From positions 1 through 36,487 of the forward strand of contig CAJMBK010000010.1 of the NCBI GenBank assembly GCA_905211645.1: a stretch of 36,487 nt of DNA, read 5' to 3'. This document shows positions 15,905-25,478 of this stretch, piece by piece. Made by a program: the position numbers and the translations under genes. Under the pieces are notes generated by a model, which was given only the letters and a program-made list of their open reading frames with translations, searched no databases and was not told where the DNA came from. The stretch is from an uncultured Caryophanales bacterium. Lineage in GTDB: Bacteria; Bacillota_I; Bacilli_A; RFN20; CAG-288. Position 1 is the first letter of the stretch. Each line of letters opens with the position of its first letter.

Positions 15905-18482
15905 CGACTTTATTTATCTCCTTTTGCAATTCAAAAATCTCATTTAAAGCCTCTAAAGGAGTTAAATTCATCGCATCTAAAGCTTTAATCTTATCTAAAA
16001 TGTCTTTGTATTTAGCATTCAAGGTCTGTTTCTTTTCGATGTTTTGTTGAATCAAAGTATTAACATCTTCCTTCAAAGTTTCAACTTTCTTACTGTTTAA
16101 GGTTTCAAAAGCCGCAAGAATATCTTTTGCTCTGTTAATAACTGAATTAGGTAAATGAGCTAATTTAGCAACATTTATACCATAAGATTTATCCATTGGA
16201 CCATCTTTAACTTTGTATAAGAATGTAACTTCATCATTTTCTTCTTTGACAGAAACATGGACATTCTTAATTTGGGGAACATCTTCAACCAAAGTAGTTA
16301 ACTCATGATAGTGAGTTGAGAATAAAGTCTTTGCTTTAACATGTGAAGCAAGATATTCCAAAATTGCTTGTGCTAAAGACATACCATCATAAGTTGCAGT
16401 ACCTCTTCCGATTTCATCGAATAAAATTAACGAATGTGGTGTAGCATTCTCAAGCGCATAGTTAACTTGATCCATTTCCATCATGAAAGTGGATTGTCCT
16501 TTAACTAAATCATCACTTGCACCAATTCTTGTGAAAATTCTGTCAAAAACTGGGCAATTATAATAATCACATGAAACATACATACCAATTTGAGCCATGA
16601 CAACATTCAAAGCAAGTTGTCTCATGTATGTGGATTTACCACCCATATTTGGACCAGTGATAAGTAAAATTTCAGTGTTGTTATCCATCTTGAAATCATT
16701 TGGAACGAATTTCTTATCTTTGTTGCAGGCTTCGACGACAACGTGACGAGAATTAACAACATCAATGATGTTTTCATTGTTAAAAACTGGTCTGACAAAG
16801 TCATTGTCTGCAGAAATTTGAGCAAATGAAATTAACATATCCAACATCGCAATTGATTCAGAAAGTTTTTGAATATCAACTGTGAATGTCTTAACAAATG
16901 CTCTAAGTTCAGAGAATAATTGGTATTCTTTTTCTTTACTTAAAACATCTGCGTGTAAAATCTTATCTTCATTTTCTTTTAACTCTTTGGTGATAAATCT
17001 TTCACCAGTAGTTAAAGTTTGTTTTCTTTCATAACCAAATTCTGGTTTAACTAAAGACAAACTACCTGAACTAACTTCGATGTAGTAACCAAAAATCTTA
17101 GTATAGCCAACCTTTAAGTTCTTGATACCAGTCTTTTCTCTTTCAGATTGCTCCAATTTAGCAATCCAAGATTTACAAGATTTATTAATTTCTAAAAGTT
17201 CATCAAGTTCTTGGTTGTAACCTTTTTTGAAAATACCACCTTCAGTGATAACAATTGGTGGATCTTCAACGATAGCATCATCCAAAACTTTAATTAACTT
17301 ATCAAAGTTAGACATGCTTTTAACTAATTTATCAATTAGTGGGTTATCCATCTGAGATAAAATTGATTTTAGTCCAGGAATAACTGCTAAAGATTGCTTA
17401 AGTTGAAGCATATCACGACCGTTAGTTTGATTGTAGTTAATTCTTCCAATCAATCTATCTAAGTCATAAACATTACTTAAAATATTGGATATTTCTTCTC
17501 TTTCAATGTAATGCTGAACAAAATAATCTACTGAATCCAATCTGCTTTCAATTTCTTCTTTATTGCAGCTTGGTTCATCAATTGTATTTTTCAACAAACG
17601 GCTACCCATTGGTGTTTTAGTGTGATTTAAAAACCAATAAAGTGTTCCGTAAGTTTTGTTTTTGTCTAAAGATTTAATTAATTCCAAGTTAGTTTTTGCA
17701 TGGAAATCCATCTGCAAAATTGATGAATTAACTTTACATATAACGGGTTTAAAATAGTCAATTTCACGTTTTTGAGTTGTGTTTAAATAGTTTAAAAGTC
17801 TAGCAACAGAAGAAATTTGGCGACCATCTTTTATGTATACAAAAAGTTGTTCCATTTCAAAAGTAGTTGTTGTATCGTTACAATTGCTTATTGTGATAAA
17901 TGGGATGTTCTGTTTGATCATCTCAAGAATATTAGCACTGATAAAAGATGAAACAACAAGTTCTTTGACATCTTTATTCATTAATTCTGAACAAATATCA
18001 ATGTAGTTGTTATTAATATTCTGTGCGTAAATTTCTCCAGTGGACATATCAGCAATAATAAAAATTGCTACATTATCATAGAGATCTAAACTTGCGATGT
18101 AATTATTATCTGATGATTGCAAATCCATGTTGGTACCAGGTGTAATAATTTGAATAACACCACGTTTTACCAACTTATTTTGTGCTTTCTTAGGATCTTC
18201 AAGTTGTTCAACAATACCAACTTTATGACCGTTATCAATAAGCTTTTGAACATAAGATTTATAAGCATGATGAGGAACACCACACATATCAATCTTTTGA
18301 CCATTACCACCAGATTTAGAAGTTAAATAGAGTTGCAATTCTCTACTAGCGATGACCGCATCTTCAAAAAATAACTCGTAAAAATCACCCAAACGAAAGA
18401 AAATCATGACATCTTTGTTTTCTCGTTTTATCTGAAGGTATTGTTCTACCATCGGAGTGAATGTAGCTTTCTTTTCTGCCAT
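15897..18482 (-). CDS. mutS: DNA mismatch repair protein MutS
   Basis: MutS recognises base mismatches and small loops. The 861 residues are full-length MutS1. The mismatch-contact Phe-x-Glu motif is in GDFYELF at 33-39. Connector, lever and clamp domains follow, with the ATPase Walker A GPNMGGKST in the C-terminal third, then the FSTHYHELT signature and a C-terminal helical dimerisation segment. A perfect Shine-Dalgarno sequence (GAGGTGATCAC) precedes the ATG. The gene sits between ricA and mutL as in Bacillus, where cotE intervenes. Confidence 0.98.
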   Translation of the reverse strand: MAEKKATFTPMVEQYLQIKRENKDVMIFFRLGDFYELFFEDAVIASRELQLYLTSKSGGNGQKIDMCGVPHHAYKSYVQKLIDNGHKVGIVEQLEDPKKAQNKLVKRGVIQIITPGTNMDLQSSDNNYIASLDLYDNVAIFIIADMSTGEIYAQNINNNYIDICSELMNKDVKELVVSSFISANILEMIKQNIPFITISNCNDTTTTFEMEQLFVYIKDGRQISSVARLLNYLNTTQKREIDYFKPVICKVNSSILQMDFHAKTNLELIKSLDKNKTYGTLYWFLNHTKTPMGSRLLKNTIDEPSCNKEEIESRLDSVDYFVQHYIEREEISNILSNVYDLDRLIGRINYNQTNGRDMLQLKQSLAVIPGLKSILSQMDNPLIDKLVKSMSNFDKLIKVLDDAIVEDPPIVITEGGIFKKGYNQELDELLEINKSCKSWIAKLEQSEREKTGIKNLKVGYTKIFGYYIEVSSGSLSLVKPEFGYERKQTLTTGERFITKELKENEDKILHADVLSKEKEYQLFSELRAFVKTFTVDIQKLSESIAMLDMLISFAQISADNDFVRPVFNNENIIDVVNSRHVVVEACNKDKKFVPNDFKMDNNTEILLITGPNMGGKSTYMRQLALNVVMAQIGMYVSCDYYNCPVFDRIFTRIGASDDLVKGQSTFMMEMDQVNYALENATPHSLILFDEIGRGTATYDGMSLAQAILEYLASHVKAKTLFSTHYHELTTLVEDVPQIKNVHVSVKEENDEVTFLYKVKDGPMDKSYGINVAKLAHLPNSVINRAKDILAAFETLNSKKVETLKEDVNTLIQQNIEKKQTLNAKYKDILDKIKALDAMNLTPLEALNEIFELQKEINKVDE

Positions 18483-18508
18483 GTGATCACCTCACTTATC
18501 AAATTATA

Positions 18509-18859
18509 TTATTTTTCTTCTGTTTCTTTATTCATTCTATCTTTTAAAAAGTTAGAAATAAGAGAACACTTATATTCAACTCGTTTTTGGTAAAAATTAA
18601 AGTTTGTTACCAAAGGATGAGAGTTGTATTCATCAAATAATTTATTGGCTTCAATAAGTAATTTCTCTTGAACCTTAAAGTCATTTTCTTCTCTTGCTTT
18701 CTCCTTTAAAGAATGAATATTTTTATCTAATAGTAAAAGATGAGCATTATTAGATATAGCCTTTTTCAAGGCATTATATCTAATAAAATCCTCATCATTT
18801 TTAACATAATCAACTATAGAATCAATATCGGAATTAATCTTAGAATCAATATTATTCAT
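18509..18859 (-). CDS. ricA: YlbF/YmcA family protein, probable RicA
   Basis: A helical 116-residue protein with YlbF/YmcA-like character (the ALKKAI stretch, and heptad-like Lys/Glu helices around 45-80). In Bacillus subtilis RicA (YmcA), RicF (YlbF) and RicT (YaaT) form a complex that directs RNase Y to polycistronic transcripts. The call rests mainly on position: it lies between miaB and mutS exactly as ymcA does in Bacillus, and rny is three genes upstream. The frame also opens at a TTG at 18862, but the ATG at 18859 has GGTGAG 7 bases upstream. It overlaps the miaB stop by 8 bases. Paralogy with YlbF cannot be excluded by eye. Confidence 0.75.
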   Translation of the reverse strand: MNNIDSKINSDIDSIVDYVKNDEDFIRYNALKKAISNNAHLLLLDKNIHSLKEKAREENDFKVQEKLLIEANKLFDEYNSHPLVTNFNFYQKRVEYKCSLISNFLKDRMNKETEEK

Positions 18860-20309
18860 CAACTATCTCACCGATAAATGAAAATGTATGGCTTTCAAGA
18901 ATTTTAACTTTCTTGATCTGACCAATTAATCCTTCTTGATAAGGAACGTGAACTAACTTGTTATGTTCATCATAACCAGAAATTCTATCTTTATTCTTCT
19001 TAGAAACCTTATCGAAAAGAACAGAAACAGTTTTACCAACATATTCGTTAGCAATTTCTGCTGTGATATTATCAACAGTTTCTTTTAAAATCATGAAACG
19101 TCTGGAAATTTCTTCTGGTTCAGTGACATTTTTCATCTTGTAAGCAATTGTGCCTTCTCTAGGTGAGAAGATAAAAGTGTAAGCAGAATCAAATCTTACT
19201 TTCTTACAAACTTCCAATGTCTTTTCAAAATCTTCATAAGTTTCATTTGGGAAACCGACAATAATATCGGTTGTAATTGAAACACCAGGAACAGTTTTTC
19301 TAAGCAAATCAACTAAATGATAGTATTGCTCAATGTTGTAAGAACGGTTCATTGCTCTTAAAACTTTGTCTGAACCGGATTGAAGAGGTAAATGTAAATT
19401 AGGCATGATATTTGCATACTTAGCCATAATCTTAAAAACTTCTTCGTTGAAATCGAATGGATGAGATGTTGTAAATCTGATTCTTTCGATTCCAGTTTGA
19501 GCAACTTTTTCAAGTAAACTTGCAAAAGAAATCTTTTCATGTTCACTTAAATCTAAGCCGTATGAATTGACGTTTTGCCCAACTAAAGTTACTTCTTTAT
19601 AACCTTGTTTAATCAAATCGTTGACTTCATCTAAGATATCTTCATAGCGTCTAGATCTTTGTTGGCCTCTTGTAAAGGGAACGATGCAGTAAGTGCAAAA
19701 CTTATCGCAACCATACATGATATTTACAAAGGCTTTGTATTTTTCATATCTGGTTGTAGGCATATTTTCGATAATATCACCTAACTCAGATTTGACTTCA
19801 ATAACTCGGTTTTGTGAATCTATAACTTTAGTTAAAAGTTTATAAATATTATTGATGTTGAAAGTTCCAAAAATCAATTTAACATATGGAAAATTGGATT
19901 TAATAAATGCATATGGTTTTTCCTCTTGCATAACGCAACCGGCAACACAGATTATTAAATCTTTATTCTTATCATAATATTTCTTCAAATTACCCAATTC
20001 ACTGTAAAGCTTATTCTCAGCATTTTCTCTAACTGCACAGGTGTTGAAGATGATGATATCAGCTTGAGCAAAATCATCAGTTTCACTCATTTTAAGGTTA
20101 TCAAAATAACCTTTCATGTATTCACTATCTCTAACGTTACCTTGACAGCCGAAAGTCTTAATAGAATATTTTTTACCTGTAGCCCATTCAAGAAGTTTAG
20201 GATTTATTTCTGTATCAGCGTTATAAATTGCTAATTTCTCATGGCTTCTACGTCTTACTTTACTAAAATCAGGTTCACTTAAAATTATAGACTCCCTCTT
20301 TTTGCTCAT
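18852..20309 (-). CDS. miaB: tRNA-2-methylthio-N6-dimethylallyladenosine synthase MiaB
   Basis: A radical-SAM methylthiotransferase that converts i6A37, the product of MiaA, to ms2i6A37. The 485 residues include a Bacillus-like N-terminal extension. An MTTase domain follows with its iron-sulfur cysteines Cys55 (TFGCQGN), Cys91 (NTCAVRENA) and Cys125 (VAGCVMQEE). The radical-SAM cluster motif CDKFCTYC is at 201-208, and a TRAM RNA-binding domain ends the protein (about 420-485). The usual GCQMN reads GCQGN. The ATG abuts the spoVS stop (TAAATG) without a good Shine-Dalgarno sequence, so re-initiation is likely. Confidence 0.96.
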   Translation of the reverse strand: MSKKRESIILSEPDFSKVRRRSHEKLAIYNADTEINPKLLEWATGKKYSIKTFGCQGNVRDSEYMKGYFDNLKMSETDDFAQADIIIFNTCAVRENAENKLYSELGNLKKYYDKNKDLIICVAGCVMQEEKPYAFIKSNFPYVKLIFGTFNINNIYKLLTKVIDSQNRVIEVKSELGDIIENMPTTRYEKYKAFVNIMYGCDKFCTYCIVPFTRGQQRSRRYEDILDEVNDLIKQGYKEVTLVGQNVNSYGLDLSEHEKISFASLLEKVAQTGIERIRFTTSHPFDFNEEVFKIMAKYANIMPNLHLPLQSGSDKVLRAMNRSYNIEQYYHLVDLLRKTVPGVSITTDIIVGFPNETYEDFEKTLEVCKKVRFDSAYTFIFSPREGTIAYKMKNVTEPEEISRRFMILKETVDNITAEIANEYVGKTVSVLFDKVSKKNKDRISGYDEHNKLVHVPYQEGLIGQIKKVKILESHTFSFIGEIVDE

Positions 20310-20579
20310 TTATTTAAGTTCTTGTCTTTCTAAAATGAATTTGATACCTGTTGAGTCTCTATTTTCACCAACAGCAGTGAAGAATTCTGTCTTGATGATG
20401 ATGTCCATATTTTCATCGAGAAGAAACTTTCTTGCTAATGTGATAGCCTTTGCTGCTAATTCTACTGGAGTTGCACCAACAGCATCAACTTGGCAAGAAG
20501 TATCTGCCCTTAAAGACTTTGCAATAGAACCTGCTAATTTGCTAACTTGTGTTGTTTTACTTGTTTTTAAAATATTCAT
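20310..20579 (-). CDS. spoVS: Stage V sporulation protein S (SpoVS) family
   Basis: An 89-residue protein matching SpoVS/Alba-like proteins across its whole length: an N-terminal ILKTSKTTQVSKLAGSIA segment, QVDAVGATPVELAAKAITLA in the middle, and a C-terminal TGIKFIL strand. In Bacillus subtilis SpoVS affects septation and late sporulation, but homologues occur in non-sporulating bacteria, where the role is unclear. It sits between ymdB (2 bases upstream) and miaB, as in Bacillus. Nothing else in the window relates to sporulation. Confidence 0.93.
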   Translation of the reverse strand: MNILKTSKTTQVSKLAGSIAKSLRADTSCQVDAVGATPVELAAKAITLARKFLLDENMDIIIKTEFFTAVGENRDSTGIKFILERQELK

Positions 20580-20581
20580 TT

Positions 20582-21370
20582 CTAAACTCTTTCCTTATAA
20601 TTTATTCTTTCTATATTTGTAGCCAAATTCGTATCTGCATCAATTGTGATGACGACAGCGTTAAATTCTGCTAAACCATGCTCAATATTTTCGATTTTTG
20701 TTTTCATGCCGTAAGCTGAACGATAAATCATTGCCTTCTTGTCTGCACCGAGAACTGAATCAACTGCTCCGCAGCAGCCAACATCAGTAATAAATGCAGT
20801 ACCTTTAGGTAAGACTTTTTCATCAGCAGTAGGAACATGAGTGTGAGTTCCAATAATTGCTGAAACTTTCGAATCAAACATTTCTGCAAATGCTCTCTTT
20901 TCTCCGGTTGCTTCAGCGTGTAAATCAACAATATGGATAAGATTCTCGTTATTGTTCTTCAAGAAATTTTCAAATGAAGTGAATACGTTATCTTGTCCCA
21001 TTTGAATGTAGGAATTTCCAATCAAATTTGTAACTCTGATTTTGATGCCGTTGTAGTTAAATACTTTAGAACCACTAAGTGGATAGGTATAAGGCAAATT
21101 CAAAGGACGAATTTGATTAGGAACTAAGTCTTCGCTTGGAACAGGACACCCCATGAAATGGTTTCCTGAAGTAAAACAGTTAATACCAACTTCAGATAAT
21201 TGTTTGTAATGATTCAAATTGCATCCATGTCCATGGGTAGCATTCTCATTATTTGCAATAACAAAGTTAATACCGTACTGTTTCTTGATATTTGGCAAGG
21301 CGGAAAAAACAATATTTCTTCCGACTCTACCAAAGATATCGCCGATAAATAAAATCTTTATCAATCTCAT
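20582..21370 (-). CDS. ymdB: YmdB-family metallophosphoesterase
   Basis: A 262-residue calcineurin-like enzyme. In Bacillus subtilis YmdB hydrolyses 2',3'-cyclic nucleotides and influences biofilm and motility decisions. Metal-binding motifs seen are GDIFGRVGR (Asp11), ANNEN at 39-43, SGNHF with Asn70-His71, VDLHAEATGEK, and GTHTHVPTADE near 177-187. It follows rny immediately (stop and start separated by one base) and precedes spoVS, the Bacillus order. There is no clear Shine-Dalgarno sequence, suggesting translational coupling to rny. Confidence 0.94.
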   Translation of the reverse strand: MRLIKILFIGDIFGRVGRNIVFSALPNIKKQYGINFVIANNENATHGHGCNLNHYKQLSEVGINCFTSGNHFMGCPVPSEDLVPNQIRPLNLPYTYPLSGSKVFNYNGIKIRVTNLIGNSYIQMGQDNVFTSFENFLKNNNENLIHIVDLHAEATGEKRAFAEMFDSKVSAIIGTHTHVPTADEKVLPKGTAFITDVGCCGAVDSVLGADKKAMIYRSAYGMKTKIENIEHGLAEFNAVVITIDADTNLATNIERINYKERV

Positions 21371-21371
21371 T

Positions 21372-22973
21372 TTATTTAGCTACTTCAGTTGCACGCCATT
21401 CCCTGATAACGGTAACTTTAACTTGACCAGGGTAGGTTGCATCACTTTCTAACTTATCCTTAATTTGTTGAGCTAAAACAATGGTTTGTTGATCGTTAAT
21501 CTTTTCTGGAATGACACTGACTCTAACTTCACGACCAGATTGAACTGCGAAACAATTGCTTACTCCATCAAAGCTCTTGCAGATTTCTTCAATCTTTTCA
21601 ATTCTTTGAATGTAGTTTTCAAGAGTTTCACTTCTTGCACCAGGTCTAGCAGCAGATAAGGTGTCAGCAGCTTGGACAATATTGGAGATGACATATTTCT
21701 TTGGTACATCATCATGGTGAGATTCAATAGCATTGATAACGATGTCAGGTTCACCAAATTTCTTAGCAAGTCTTGATCCTACTTCGACGTGGCTACCTTC
21801 CAATTCAAAGTCTGCGGCTTTACCAATATCGTGTAACAAACCAGCACGTTTTGCCATGGTAACATCCAAACCTAATTCAGCAGCCATGATACCAGCCAAG
21901 TATGCAACTTGAATAGAGTGTTCCAAAACATTTTGACCATAACTTGTTCTGTATTTCATTCTACCGATATAAGTGTAGAGTTCTTTGTTGATTCTTGGCA
22001 AACCTAAGCGCAAGCAGGTTTGTTCACCGGTCTTACGAATTGTATTCTCAATTTCGCTTGTTACTTTCTTGAGAATTTCTTCAATACGACCAGGTTGAAT
22101 ACGACCATCTTTAATAAGAGTATCCAAAGTTTGTTTTGCAATCTCTCTTCTGATTGGATTGAATGAAGAGATGGTGATGCAGTTTGGTGTATCGTCGATG
22201 ATGATATCAACACCTAACAAACTTTCGAGAGATTTAATATTTCTACCTTCTCTACCGATGATACGGCCTTTCATATCATCATTTGGAATTGAGATGGTAT
22301 TGCATGTTCTTTCGCATGTGACATCTTGAGCATACTTATCAATTGCTAGTGCAAGTAAATTCTTAGCTTTTGCTTCGACTAGCTCTTCAGCTTCGTCTTC
22401 TTTATTCTTAATGTACAAAGCAATCTTTGTAGACATTTTTTCTTCAACACGTCTCATAATTTCTTCTTGAGCTTCCTTTTGAGAAAGGTTAGCAACCTTT
22501 TCGAGTTCGAGAATAATATTATCGATTCGATTTTGAAGTTCAGTTTCCTTAACTGTTAAAGAAGCGATACGTTTGTCATATTGGTTCTTTCTGTCTTCCA
22601 ATGATTGTTCCTTTGCTGTGATTGCATCATCACGTTTGTTGATTTGATTTTCACGAGCATCAAGTTTCTTTTCGAGTTCAACAACAGTTTGTTTTCTTTC
22701 TTTAATTTCCTTTTCTGCTTCCTTTTTCATCTCAGCAGTTGTTGTCTTAGCATCGATCTTTGCGTTTTTGGTAATTTGATCTGCTTTAATTTCTGCATTT
22801 TTAATAATCTTTTCAGCTTCAACACTGGCTTTCTTAGCCTTTAATTTTGGTGAGAAATGATAGACAAGGAAGAGAATAGTAACACCGAGAAGGATACCAA
22901 CTAATGTGAGAACTACACACAAAGTAATGCCAAGGGTTTTATCCATTTGGCCTGTTAATAGTAGTAAATTCAT
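21372..22973 (-). CDS. rny: Ribonuclease Y
   Basis: A membrane-anchored endoribonuclease that starts bulk mRNA decay in Bacillota. The protein has one N-terminal membrane helix (about 12-35), a long charged coiled coil (about 40-200), a KH RNA-binding domain containing GRIIGREGRNIKSLE, and an HD domain with LLHDIGKA and the HHDD cluster. The length is 533 residues from the ATG at 22973, which has GAAGGGA 8 bases upstream. A longer frame from a TTG at 23009 lacks a ribosome-binding site and would add 12 residues before the membrane anchor, so I reject it. With ricA, ymdB and rnpB nearby, this segment is rich in RNA-turnover genes. Confidence 0.97.
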   Translation of the reverse strand: MNLLLLTGQMDKTLGITLCVVLTLVGILLGVTILFLVYHFSPKLKAKKASVEAEKIIKNAEIKADQITKNAKIDAKTTTAEMKKEAEKEIKERKQTVVELEKKLDARENQINKRDDAITAKEQSLEDRKNQYDKRIASLTVKETELQNRIDNIILELEKVANLSQKEAQEEIMRRVEEKMSTKIALYIKNKEDEAEELVEAKAKNLLALAIDKYAQDVTCERTCNTISIPNDDMKGRIIGREGRNIKSLESLLGVDIIIDDTPNCITISSFNPIRREIAKQTLDTLIKDGRIQPGRIEEILKKVTSEIENTIRKTGEQTCLRLGLPRINKELYTYIGRMKYRTSYGQNVLEHSIQVAYLAGIMAAELGLDVTMAKRAGLLHDIGKAADFELEGSHVEVGSRLAKKFGEPDIVINAIESHHDDVPKKYVISNIVQAADTLSAARPGARSETLENYIQRIEKIEEICKSFDGVSNCFAVQSGREVRVSVIPEKINDQQTIVLAQQIKDKLESDATYPGQVKVTVIREWRATEVAK

Positions 22974-23175
22974 ATTTAATTCCCTTCTTAGGATGTAGAA
23001 TTTACACAATAAACCGAAAATATAAAAATGTGATTATATTGAAAAAAACTATAAAAGTATATTTGTCTAATATATATTCAAAAATTTCTAATATTCAAAT
23101 TCGTTTGTAAACTCGTTACACCCATTAATATTATATTAAATATGAATACTAAAAACCTTAATGATAGCAAGTTAT

Positions 23176-24210
23176 TTACTTTTTCAAAGAGATTGTTCCG
23201 TTTGCTAAACCAGTAACAACTTTTTCTTCAATTTCAGCAAAAAGGTCTTTGTTATTAGAAAGATAATTTGTTGTTTGATTCATACCCTGACCAATCTTTT
23301 GACCATTGTATGAAAACCATGAGCCATTCTTAGCAATGATACCTGCCATAACTGCAATTGAAATAACTTCTCTAAGATGAGAGACACCTTGACCATAAAG
23401 CATTTCAACCTTGCATGATTTAAATGGTGGGGCAACTTTATTTTTAACAACTTTGATAGCGACAACATTACCATAGTAGTCATCACCATCTTTCAAAGTT
23501 TCAATTCTTCTCATGTCAATTCTGACTGAAGAATAGAATTTCAAAGCACGACCACCGGAAGTTGTTTCAGGTGAGCCAAACATGACACCAACTTTTTCTC
23601 TTAATTGGTTCAAGAAGATGACGGTGCATAATGATTTATTCAATTGACCTGTTAATTTTCTTAAAGCTTTTGACATCAATCGTGCTTGAGCACCAACTTG
23701 CGAATCAACTAAAGAGCCATCCAATTCTGCTTTAGGAACCAAAGCAGCAACTGAGTCGACTACAATTAAGTCGATAACATTACTCTTAGCGAGCATATCA
23801 ACAATTTCTAATGCTTGCTCACCATAATCTGGTTGTGAAAGGATTAGGTTGTCGATATCAACGCCTAATTTTTCCGCATATTCAGGATCGATGGCATGTT
23901 CAGCGTCAATAAAAGCAGCACGACCACCTGATTTTTGTACATTTGCAATTGCTTGAAGAGCGATAGTTGTTTTACCACTAGACTCAGGACCATAGATTTC
24001 GATGATACGACCTTTTGGATAACCACCGATACCTAAGCAGTAGTCAAGCATGAGTGATCCAGTCCTGATACAACCGACATCAGTATTAGGTTTATCACCT
24101 AAAACCATAATACTTCCTTTACCAAACAACTTTTCAATATCTTTTAAAGTTGCATTTAGAATTTCATCTAATTTCTCTTCATCAGCAACGACTTGTTTCT
24201 TTTCTTCCAT
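23176..24210 (-). CDS. recA: Recombinase RecA
   Basis: RecA forms ATP-dependent filaments on single-stranded DNA for homologous recombination and SOS signalling. The 344 residues are standard. Walker A GPESSGKTT is at 74-82. DAEHAIDPEYA, the L1/L2 DNA-binding loops (including the GSPETTSGGRAL stretch) and the C-terminal domain are intact. The ATG directly follows the stop of the CinA-type gene (TAAATG), with GGAGGA within that gene's end. No SOS box of the Bacillus type is visible just upstream, so any LexA control would act from further up. Confidence 0.98.
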   Translation of the reverse strand: MEEKKQVVADEEKLDEILNATLKDIEKLFGKGSIMVLGDKPNTDVGCIRTGSLMLDYCLGIGGYPKGRIIEIYGPESSGKTTIALQAIANVQKSGGRAAFIDAEHAIDPEYAEKLGVDIDNLILSQPDYGEQALEIVDMLAKSNVIDLIVVDSVAALVPKAELDGSLVDSQVGAQARLMSKALRKLTGQLNKSLCTVIFLNQLREKVGVMFGSPETTSGGRALKFYSSVRIDMRRIETLKDGDDYYGNVVAIKVVKNKVAPPFKSCKVEMLYGQGVSHLREVISIAVMAGIIAKNGSWFSYNGQKIGQGMNQTTNYLSNNKDLFAEIEEKVVTGLANGTISLKK

Positions 24211-24708
24211 TTATTCCTCCATAAATTCAATCAAATGTGTTAGAGCGAATATAACGGCTTCTTGTCTAATTTCATCTCTGCTCTTATCTGGTGTGTAAAA
24301 TTCACGAACTTCAGTTTTATAGGAGTCGCCACAATTCTTAGCAAAACCGATGTAATACAAACCAACTGGCTTTCCTTCACTTGGATTTGGACCAGCATTT
24401 CCAGTGAATGAAACAGCATATTCTGTCCTGTAGAATTTAAGTGATGATAATGCCATATCCTCACAAACTTCTTTACTGACAGCAGTGTACTTTTCCAAAA
24501 GCTCTTTTTTAACTCCACAACATTCTTTGGCAAAGTTAGAATAAGTAACGTTGCCACCAACAAAGACGCTACTTAAACCGGAAACTTCACCAAGTGATGC
24601 AGCAAATAATCCGCAAGTAAAGGACTCCATACAAGAAACAGTTCTGCCTTTTTCAATAAGCTTTTTGACTTTTTGAACAAAATCAGAATTAGAATTTGAA
24701 TTCCTCAT
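24211..24708 (-). CDS. pncC: CinA C-terminal domain protein, nicotinamide-nucleotide amidase
   Basis: Only the C-terminal amidase domain of CinA is present (about 165 residues; full CinA is about 410). This domain deamidates nicotinamide mononucleotide to nicotinic acid mononucleotide, recycling NMN made by NAD-dependent DNA ligase. Recognisable motifs are SCMESFTCGLFAASL (family AESxTGG) and FTGNAGPNP (family TGIAGP); both deviate somewhat. The N-terminal molybdopterin-binding-like domain is absent with no remnant upstream. Of two starts (24714 and 24708), the ATG at 24708 has AAGGAG at the proper 6-base distance. Its place before recA mirrors cinA-recA in Bacillus. Confidence 0.88.
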   Translation of the reverse strand: MRNSNSNSDFVQKVKKLIEKGRTVSCMESFTCGLFAASLGEVSGLSSVFVGGNVTYSNFAKECCGVKKELLEKYTAVSKEVCEDMALSSLKFYRTEYAVSFTGNAGPNPSEGKPVGLYYIGFAKNCGDSYKTEVREFYTPDKSRDEIRQEAVIFALTHLIEFMEE

Positions 24709-24763
24709 ATTCATCTCCTTACTAACAAAATACTAAAAACTTTCTGAAAAAATAAAATTATTT

Positions 24764-25462
24764 TTAATTTTCTTTAAAAACTTCTCTTCCTTGATACAAA
24801 TAGATGATTCCAGAGACCCAGGAGAGGGTTAAAACTAATACCAAGCAGACAATCATGAAGATTTCTGTGTATTGACCGATTAAATAATAGAATGGGAAAC
24901 CGTTAAGAATGTAGAATGGAATAACAATCATTTGGGCGACAGTCTTTGATTTACCCCATTTATTTGCAGCGATAACTTTACCTTTGCTAGAAGCAAGCAT
25001 CTTAACTCCATCGACCATGAGGTCACGGCCGATCATAAAAACGACAATTAAGCAAGGCATGTAGATACCAAATTCCATGCCGTTAACTTCGGAGAAACCT
25101 CTAAAACAGAGCATGATAAGTGTTCCATCAACTAAGAATTTATCTGCTAATGGATCCATGAATTTACCAAAGTTTGTAATTTGATGATTCTTTCTTGCCA
25201 GATGTCCATCGATTGAATCAGAAATAGAAGCAGCAACAAAGACAATACAAGCCAATAAATCTAAAATTGAAAAACCAAATGTGTAAACTTCGTTTGGATC
25301 AAATCCGGTGTAATTACCAATTAATGGAGTGACTCCCTCTGGTGCAAATGGAATGTGATAGACACTTAAACCATACTGTTGATATGGGAAAAGCAATAAA
25401 ACACATACCACGCAGAGAACACATCTGATCAAAGTGATTTTATTTGGCGTATTTAACTTCAT
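24764..25462 (-). CDS. pgsA: CDP-diacylglycerol-glycerol-3-phosphate 3-phosphatidyltransferase
   Basis: PgsA makes phosphatidylglycerophosphate, the committed step to phosphatidylglycerol, in the membrane. The CDP-alcohol phosphotransferase motif is complete: Asp82, Asp85-Gly86, Ala89-Arg90, Gly99, Asp103 and Asp107. At 232 residues it is longer than the common 180-195. The extra length lies mainly in a polar insertion at about 33-62, between the first and second membrane helices. Further helices are at about 64-82, 130-150, 165-185 and 195-220. An AGGAG ribosome-binding site sits 7 bases before the ATG, right beside the 3' arm of the stem flanking rnpB. The gene is probably transcribed from the gpsB-rnpB side. 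Confidence 0.94.
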   Translation of the reverse strand: MKLNTPNKITLIRCVLCVVCVLLLFPYQQYGLSVYHIPFAPEGVTPLIGNYTGFDPNEVYTFGFSILDLLACIVFVAASISDSIDGHLARKNHQITNFGKFMDPLADKFLVDGTLIMLCFRGFSEVNGMEFGIYMPCLIVVFMIGRDLMVDGVKMLASSKGKVIAANKWGKSKTVAQMIVIPFYILNGFPFYYLIGQYTEIFMIVCLVLVLTLSWVSGIIYLYQGREVFKEN

Positions 25463-25478
25463 AGATATCTCCTAAATA

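Noticed and set aside
22974..23009. Longer RNase Y start at a TTG
   Set aside because: It adds 12 residues before the membrane anchor and has no ribosome-binding site; the ATG at 22973 has GAAGGGA at the right distance.
23010..23175. SOS box or clear terminator between recA and rny
   Set aside because: The CGAGTTTACAAACG stretch does not fit the Bacillus CGAAC-N4-GTTCG box, and no hairpin with a U-tract is visible; only weak AT-rich promoter-like words (TTGAAT, TATATT 18 bases apart) are present.
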